NCBI GenBank assembly: GCA_035513275.1
Contig: DATKCJ010000414.1
Location: forward strand, 1 to 10,777
DNA from: DATKCJ01 sp035513275
GTDB taxonomy: Bacteria; Verrucomicrobiota; Verrucomicrobiia; Opitutales; Opitutaceae
Direction: 5' to 3'
DNA length: 10,777 nucleotides
Below are positions 6,950 to 10,777 of the stretch, piece after piece. The notes below the pieces were generated by a model that did no database searches, had not been told where the DNA came from, and saw only the letters and a list, made by a program, of their open reading frames with translations. Every line of letters begins with the position of its first letter. Positions within the stretch are counted from its first letter, which is position 1. Made by a program: the position numbers and the translations under genes.

Positions 6950-7786
6950 ATGATTGAAACAGTTATTCGCCCACGGCGCAGTTGGCTGCGCCTCGATGTG
7001 GGTGAGCTCGTGCAGTATCGCGATCTTCTGCTCCTCCTGGTGCGGCGCGACTTCGTCTCCAAATACAAACAGACGATCCTCGGGCCCGCGTGGTTCGTCA
7101 TCCAGCCCGTCCTCACGACACTCGTTTTCACGGTTGTGTTCGGCAGCGTCGCGAAAATCCCGACCGACGGCGTGCCGCCGACGCTGTTCTATTTGTGCGG
7201 GCTGCTCGGGTGGAACTACTTCGCGCAGACGCTCAACGCGACCGGCAACACATTCACGAACAACTCGCAGATCTTCGGCAAGGTCTACTTCCCGCGGCTC
7301 GTCGTGCCACTCGCGCTTGTGATCTCGAATCTCCTGGCGCTAGGCATCCAGCTCGGAGTGTTCCTCATTTTCTACGCGCACTTCCGCTGGAATGTGGGCA
7401 CGCCGCTCAGCCTCGACTCGACGATCCTGCTGTTCCCCGTCGTCGTCATACACTCCGGCGTGCTCGCGCTCGGCGCCGGCCTCTGGATCTCGGCGCTCAC
7501 CGCGAAATACAAGGACTTCTCGCACTTGCTCGGTTTCCTCACGCAATTGTGGATGTTTGCGACGCCGGTCATCTATCCTCTTTCGCAGATTCCCGACAAG
7601 TGGCGCTGGCTCGCCATCGCCAACCCGATGGCCCCCGTGGTCGAAATCTACAAACGGATGTTCCTCGGCACCGGCACCGTCGAGCCGTGGCACTACGGGA
7701 TCTCGTGGGCGATCACCGTGATCGTGACCGTTACAGGACTGCTCTTTTTCCAAAGAGTCGAACGAACTGTCGTCGACACTGTCTGA
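6950..7786 (+). CDS. wzm: ABC-2 type polysaccharide export permease (Wzm/TagG-like)
   Basis: This 278-residue integral membrane protein should form the channel half of a polysaccharide ABC exporter, moving a lipid-linked glycan from cytoplasm to periplasm. The N-terminal amphipathic stretch RDLLLLLVRRDFVSKYKQTILGP (given here by position, residues 24-46) leads into the first membrane segment AWFVIQPVLTTLVFTVVF, the arrangement typical of Wzm, TagG and KpsM. About six membrane segments follow, including the FATPVIYPLSQIP and ANPMAPVVEIYKRMFLG motifs near the C-terminus that recur in this family. Length is normal for the family (~260-290). The matching ATPase is encoded at 8977, separated by one gene. 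The start ATG has no strong ribosome binding site upstream. The symbol marks the Wzm family and does not claim a specific O-antigen substrate. Confidence 0.9.
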   Translation: MIETVIRPRRSWLRLDVGELVQYRDLLLLLVRRDFVSKYKQTILGPAWFVIQPVLTTLVFTVVFGSVAKIPTDGVPPTLFYLCGLLGWNYFAQTLNATGNTFTNNSQIFGKVYFPRLVVPLALVISNLLALGIQLGVFLIFYAHFRWNVGTPLSLDSTILLFPVVVIHSGVLALGAGLWISALTAKYKDFSHLLGFLTQLWMFATPVIYPLSQIPDKWRWLAIANPMAPVVEIYKRMFLGTGTVEPWHYGISWAITVIVTVTGLLFFQRVERTVVDTV

Positions 7787-7840
7787 GTTGTGCGGGGTCG
7801 AACCCAGCGAATCGTTACGCTGATACACCCGGCACATTTC

Positions 7841-8770
7841 ATGTTCCCACCATTCCTCGAATTCCCACATTCCGCCCTCTGCAAGACTTTGTCGGCCTTC
7901 AAGGGCCGGCAGATCACGTGCCTGATGAACAAGGGCAATTGCGGCGACGGCCTCATCCATCTGGGCGGCCGCAGACTGCTTCACACGCTCGGCCTCGAGT
8001 GGGAGGAAGTTGTTCACCCTGCTCCGGCGAACGGAGATGTGCTTCTGGTGTATGGCGCGGGAAATCTCGGGCGCAAGGCGTGGGGCATGGCCCACATGCT
8101 GACGCAGTATCTTGGGTCGTTCCGTCAGATCGTCATCCTGCCCGCGACCATTGATGTCGGATCCCGGCAAGTCACGACCGTGCTCCATGGTCTTTCCGCA
8201 AACGCGATCATCTTCTGCCGTGATGCGGTCAGCTACCAGGCAACCACAGCGCTCCTTCCGTCCATCCAGGTCCACCTTTCGCACGATCTCGCCTTCTACG
8301 CCGACGTGCAAAAGTGGGCCGGGCAACCCCACTCGGGCGTCACGAGTATCTACAGGGGCGATGCCGAGAAAAACCCGACGAAGAAGCCGCTGGTCGGCGA
8401 TGTGTTCGACGCCTCCGACGGAACTCAGGACGAACCCGAGAAGCTCTTGAACCACGTCGCGCGATACTCGGTGATCCACACCGACCGGACTCATGGCTCG
8501 GTCGCCGGTGCGCTGATGGGTCGCGAGGTCCACCTTTATTCCAACGCCTATTTCAAGAACCGCGCGATCTTCGAGCACAGCCTCTGCCATTTCCCCAAGG
8601 TGAAATTTGAAGAGGTTCCAACCGACTGGCCCGCGCTCATCAAGGGCAACGCGTTCAAGGCGTATCAAACGATTCGTTCCGTCGACCGGGGCGTGCGCAC
8701 CGCGACGGGAATTTGTCCTCCTCCCAGTGCCACGGAAGAGTCGCCGCCCCGCACGACGGCCCACGAATGA
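7841..8770 (+). CDS. Polysaccharide pyruvyl transferase family protein
   Basis: The 309-residue protein appears to be a soluble cytoplasmic member of the polysaccharide pyruvyl transferase family, which adds ketal-linked pyruvate from phosphoenolpyruvate to sugars of surface glycans. Supporting features: the N-terminal MNKGNCGDGLIHLGGRRLL element (GNxGDxLI type nucleotide-fold start, residues ~29-47), a central LLVYGAGNLGR segment, FCRDAVSYQ (the 'aRD..S' position), and near the C-terminus HTDRTHGSVAGALMG followed by VHLYSNAYFKNRAIFEHSL, matching the family's TDRLHG and YxKN elements. ATG 7841 was chosen as start; GTG 7790, only 3 nt after the permease stop, gives 17 more residues and cannot be excluded, as neither has a clear ribosome binding site. 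It sits between the permease and ATPase genes, so it probably modifies the exported glycan. The last ~25 residues are Pro/Thr-rich and probably disordered. Confidence 0.8.
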   Translation: MFPPFLEFPHSALCKTLSAFKGRQITCLMNKGNCGDGLIHLGGRRLLHTLGLEWEEVVHPAPANGDVLLVYGAGNLGRKAWGMAHMLTQYLGSFRQIVILPATIDVGSRQVTTVLHGLSANAIIFCRDAVSYQATTALLPSIQVHLSHDLAFYADVQKWAGQPHSGVTSIYRGDAEKNPTKKPLVGDVFDASDGTQDEPEKLLNHVARYSVIHTDRTHGSVAGALMGREVHLYSNAYFKNRAIFEHSLCHFPKVKFEEVPTDWPALIKGNAFKAYQTIRSVDRGVRTATGICPPPSATEESPPRTTAHE

Positions 8771-8964
8771 TCCGATTTGTCAGGATCGTTTCACCCAATC
8801 TGCCGCGCTCCGAAAATCTCCAATTGGAAAACCGACAGGGCGAAGGTTTCATGCTGACCGGCAGTCGCGCAATCAACCGCCCCGATTCCCACGGAATCGA
8901 CCCGGCCACGCGTTGCTCCAGCCCGCTCCCGGCCTCGACGAACGCGTGCGCGCGCACTTGTTGA
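8767..8964 (+). CDS. Possible small ORF, 65 aa, ATGA-coupled (doubtful)
   Basis: An ATG overlaps the stop of the pyruvyl transferase gene as ATGA (8767-8770), the classic layout for coupled translation. The frame runs 65 codons to a TGA 12 nt before the ATPase start. About 71% of its codons end in G or C, close to what non-coding DNA of this base composition could show. The product starts MIRFVRIVSPNLPRSENLQ and ends in a Ser/Cys/Ala-rich tail; no family, signal or membrane segment is recognisable. It may equally be plain intergenic DNA, and the 206-bp gap between 8770 and 8977 holds nothing else I can identify. Confidence 0.2.
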   Translation: MIRFVRIVSPNLPRSENLQLENRQGEGFMLTGSRAINRPDSHGIDPATRCSSPLPASTNACARTC

Positions 8965-8976
8965 ACATCTTCTGAA

Positions 8977-10176
8977 ATGACACGGACAATCATTGAGGTT
9001 CAGGGCGTGTCGAAACGCTATCAACTCGGCCAGATCGGAGCCACGTCGATCCGGGACGAAACGGAGCGACTCTTCGCGAGGCTCCGCGGCCGCCAGCCTC
9101 CGCCGAACAAGAACGAATTCTGGGCGCTGCGCGACGTCTCGTTTGACGTCGAGCCGGGCGAAGTCGTCGGCATCGTCGGCCGCAACGGTGCGGGCAAGAG
9201 CACGCTGCTGAAGGTTCTCTCGCGGATCACCGAGCCGACACAGGGCGAGATCCGCCTGCGCGGGCGTGTTGCCAGCCTGCTCGAGGTCGGCACCGGGTTT
9301 CACCCCGAGCTCAGTGGGCGCGACAACATCTACCTCAACGGCGCGATCCTCGGCATGCGCCGCGCAGAGATCACCCGCAAGTTCGACGAGATCGTCGCGT
9401 TCTCCGAGGTCGAGCGTTTCCTCGACACTCCTGTGAAACGCTACTCGAGCGGCATGTATGTGCGGCTTGCGTTCGCGGTCGCCGCGCACCTCGAGCCCGA
9501 GATCCTCATTGTTGACGAGGTCCTCGCCGTCGGTGACCAGCAGTTTCAGCAGAAGTGCCTTGGCAAGATGCAGGAGGTCTCCCGCGGGCAGGGCCGCACC
9601 GTCCTGTTTGTCAGCCACAACATGGCCGCCGTGCGCACACTTTGCACGAGGGGCGTCCTGCTCGCCGGCGGCAAGGTCGCCTTCAAGGGCGCCACGACAG
9701 ACGTGATTGACGCCTACAATGGCCTCGTTGGCACGGAGGCCGGCTTCCACCCGAAGTCCGAGGGCCCACGTTTCCTCGACGCCTGGATCGAGTCGCTCGA
9801 CGGCGAACGCACCTCGGAGATACCGAACCAAACCGACGTGAAGCTCTTCGTGAGGGCGCACATCGAAGGCCCGCGCGACCTTCACATCGGCATCAGTCTC
9901 TTCGACTCGAACAATGTGAACCTTTTCTCCTCGGTCGTGAATGACAGCTTCGACTCCATCGACCCGGGCGACGCGACGCTCAGCCTGAGAATCCCCGTCG
10001 GGTTCCTGCGCTCGGGCAACTACCGCGTGCAGGGTTCTATCTGGTCATCGGGCGGATCGCACGACAACCAGGAAGCCCTCTCGTCTTTCCACGTGCAGAA
10101 TCTCGACTTCATCGACCGGCATCACGTCCGCGAGGCCGGCCTGATGCGCAACCCCGAGCAATGGCGCAAAGCCTGA
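8977..10176 (+). CDS. wzt: Polysaccharide ABC exporter ATPase with C-terminal glycan-binding type domain (Wzt-like)
   Basis: This 399-residue protein powers the export of a lipid-linked polysaccharide together with the permease at 6950. The nucleotide-binding domain (~1-245) has Walker A GRNGAGKS (68-75, Lys74), a degenerate signature YSSGM (156-160) as is usual in Wzt/TagH/KpsT ATPases, Walker B ILIVDE with Asp180 and Glu181, the D-loop region VLAVGD, and the switch His214 in FVSHN. The N-terminal part has the extended Tyr/Arg-rich segment (SKRYQLG ... FWALRDVSF) seen in polysaccharide exporters. Residues ~255-399 form a predicted beta-sandwich like the Wzt C-terminal domain (WIESLDGE, VKLFVRAHIEG, GISLFDSNN, FLRSGNYRVQGSIW). 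In known Wzt proteins this domain recognises the modified end of the glycan, which fits the neighbouring pyruvyl- and methyl-transferase genes. The methyltransferase gene overlaps its 3' end by 16 nt. Confidence 0.93.
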   Translation: MTRTIIEVQGVSKRYQLGQIGATSIRDETERLFARLRGRQPPPNKNEFWALRDVSFDVEPGEVVGIVGRNGAGKSTLLKVLSRITEPTQGEIRLRGRVASLLEVGTGFHPELSGRDNIYLNGAILGMRRAEITRKFDEIVAFSEVERFLDTPVKRYSSGMYVRLAFAVAAHLEPEILIVDEVLAVGDQQFQQKCLGKMQEVSRGQGRTVLFVSHNMAAVRTLCTRGVLLAGGKVAFKGATTDVIDAYNGLVGTEAGFHPKSEGPRFLDAWIESLDGERTSEIPNQTDVKLFVRAHIEGPRDLHIGISLFDSNNVNLFSSVVNDSFDSIDPGDATLSLRIPVGFLRSGNYRVQGSIWSSGGSHDNQEALSSFHVQNLDFIDRHHVREAGLMRNPEQWRKA

Positions 10177-10777
10177 CCGCGCGCTGGGGCCGCCCGCCCC
10201 GCACCGCCACGACAACCGTCGCGGCGTTGTGTCGCATCTGCGGAAGCTCCGGCGACCACGAGTCGTTTACCGGTCGCGAGATGATGTTCGGCACGCGTGA
10301 ATCGTTTCCCTACTTCCGGTGCTCCTCTTGCGGCTGCCTCCAGATCTCGGAAATTCCCGACGATCTCGCGCGGCACTACCCGGGAGGCTACTATTCGTTC
10401 CGCGTCACGCTGCCGCAGACGCCGCCGCTTCCCGCGTGGAAGCAATCGCTGAAGGCGATGCGGCTGGATGCCGCACTTGGCCGCGGCAACTCCATCGGGC
10501 GCCTCCTCCTCGCTCTCGCGGGCCGGCCGGAAGTTCCCGAGGAAATAGAAGGCCTCGGGCTGCGTTCCTCCGATCGCATACTAGACGTCGGCTGCGGCAA
10601 CGGCCGTTTCCTCGCGTTGCTCAGACACGCGGGGTTCCGAAGCCTGACGGGCATCGACCCGTTCATGCCCGATGATCATGAGCCGCTCAACGGCGTCGCG
10701 CTCCACCGCTCCGACATCGCCGGCTTCGACGGCAAGTTTGATGCCCTCTTCATCCAGCACACGCTCGAGCACATGCC
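10161..10777 (+). CDS. Zinc-ribbon class I SAM-dependent methyltransferase, 3' end outside window
   Basis: 205 codons are visible and the frame is open to the window end. The start ATG 10161 lies inside the Wzt-like gene (16-nt overlap), suggesting coupled translation. Residues 24-57 hold two CxxC pairs (Cys24/Cys27 in CRICG, Cys54/Cys57 in CSSCG), a zinc-ribbon layout common in methyltransferases of surface-glycan and sugar-biosynthesis clusters. HYPGGYYS follows, as often in this family. The Rossmann core begins with ILDVGCGNGRFL (motif I, Asp142 to Gly148), then TGIDPF (acidic residue at the end of strand 2) and the QHTLEHM motif just before the edge. The product probably transfers a methyl group from S-adenosylmethionine to a sugar or glycan precursor in the cytoplasm; the acceptor cannot be read from sequence. 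A downstream start is possible but would lose the tight overlap. Confidence 0.85.
   Translation, partial: MAQSLTARWGRPPRTATTTVAALCRICGSSGDHESFTGREMMFGTRESFPYFRCSSCGCLQISEIPDDLARHYPGGYYSFRVTLPQTPPLPAWKQSLKAMRLDAALGRGNSIGRLLLALAGRPEVPEEIEGLGLRSSDRILDVGCGNGRFLALLRHAGFRSLTGIDPFMPDDHEPLNGVALHRSDIAGFDGKFDALFIQHTLEHM

Noticed and set aside
7090..8154. Plus-strand open frame (354 codons) in another frame of the permease and pyruvyl transferase genes
   Set aside because: The Arg/Ala/His-rich translation lacks any domain, and it runs across two real genes.
7340..8764. Long minus-strand open frame (474 codons) opposite the permease and pyruvyl transferase genes
   Set aside because: It is antisense to two genes with recognisable family motifs, crosses their boundary and has the charged, repetitive composition typical of antisense frames in high-GC DNA.
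8791..9885. Minus-strand open frame (364 codons) opposite the Wzt-like gene
   Set aside because: The plus strand carries complete ATPase motifs here; the minus frame is their shadow.

Overview
The window looks like part of a high-GC Verrucomicrobiota chromosome, most likely an Opitutales/Opitutaceae-type member. That placement is an inference. It rests on the long secreted protein built from near-identical Ig-like units of the 'YQWRKDGVAISGAT ... YSVVVSNSAGSATS' type, on an exosortase fused to an EpsI-like domain, and on strong G/C preference at third codon positions. No rRNA, tRNA, CRISPR array, transposase or integrase is visible.

Left part, minus strand (3092 down to the window edge): one very large secreted protein gene, cut at its 3' end. 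It has a signal peptide, a subtilase-like (S8) domain whose usual catalytic Asp position appears to be Glu, a beta-sandwich linker, and at least seven Ig-like domains with an 88-residue (264 bp) period. Its C-terminus, where a PEP-CTERM or other sorting tag would lie, is outside the window.

Between about 3093 and 3355 lies a divergent, AT-richer intergenic region with a perfect 12-bp palindrome and other operator-like symmetry.

Right part, plus strand (3356 to the end): an exosortase/EpsI fusion, then 7 nt downstream a membrane-anchored TPR protein. After a 260-bp gap containing two hairpins comes a polysaccharide export cluster: a Wzm-like ABC-2 permease, a polysaccharide pyruvyl transferase family protein, a Wzt-like ATPase with a C-terminal glycan-binding type domain, and a zinc-ribbon SAM methyltransferase truncated by the window end. 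Inferred together, one half handles sorting of surface proteins to the envelope or EPS, and the other builds, modifies and exports a surface polysaccharide. This pairing of exosortase and EPS genes is a known theme in exosortase-bearing Gram-negative bacteria.

The components are recognisable families. The less ordinary points are the Glu-for-Asp subtilase domain, the highly homogenised Ig array, the pyruvyl transferase placed between the two transporter subunits, and possible regulatory structures in the two long gaps.
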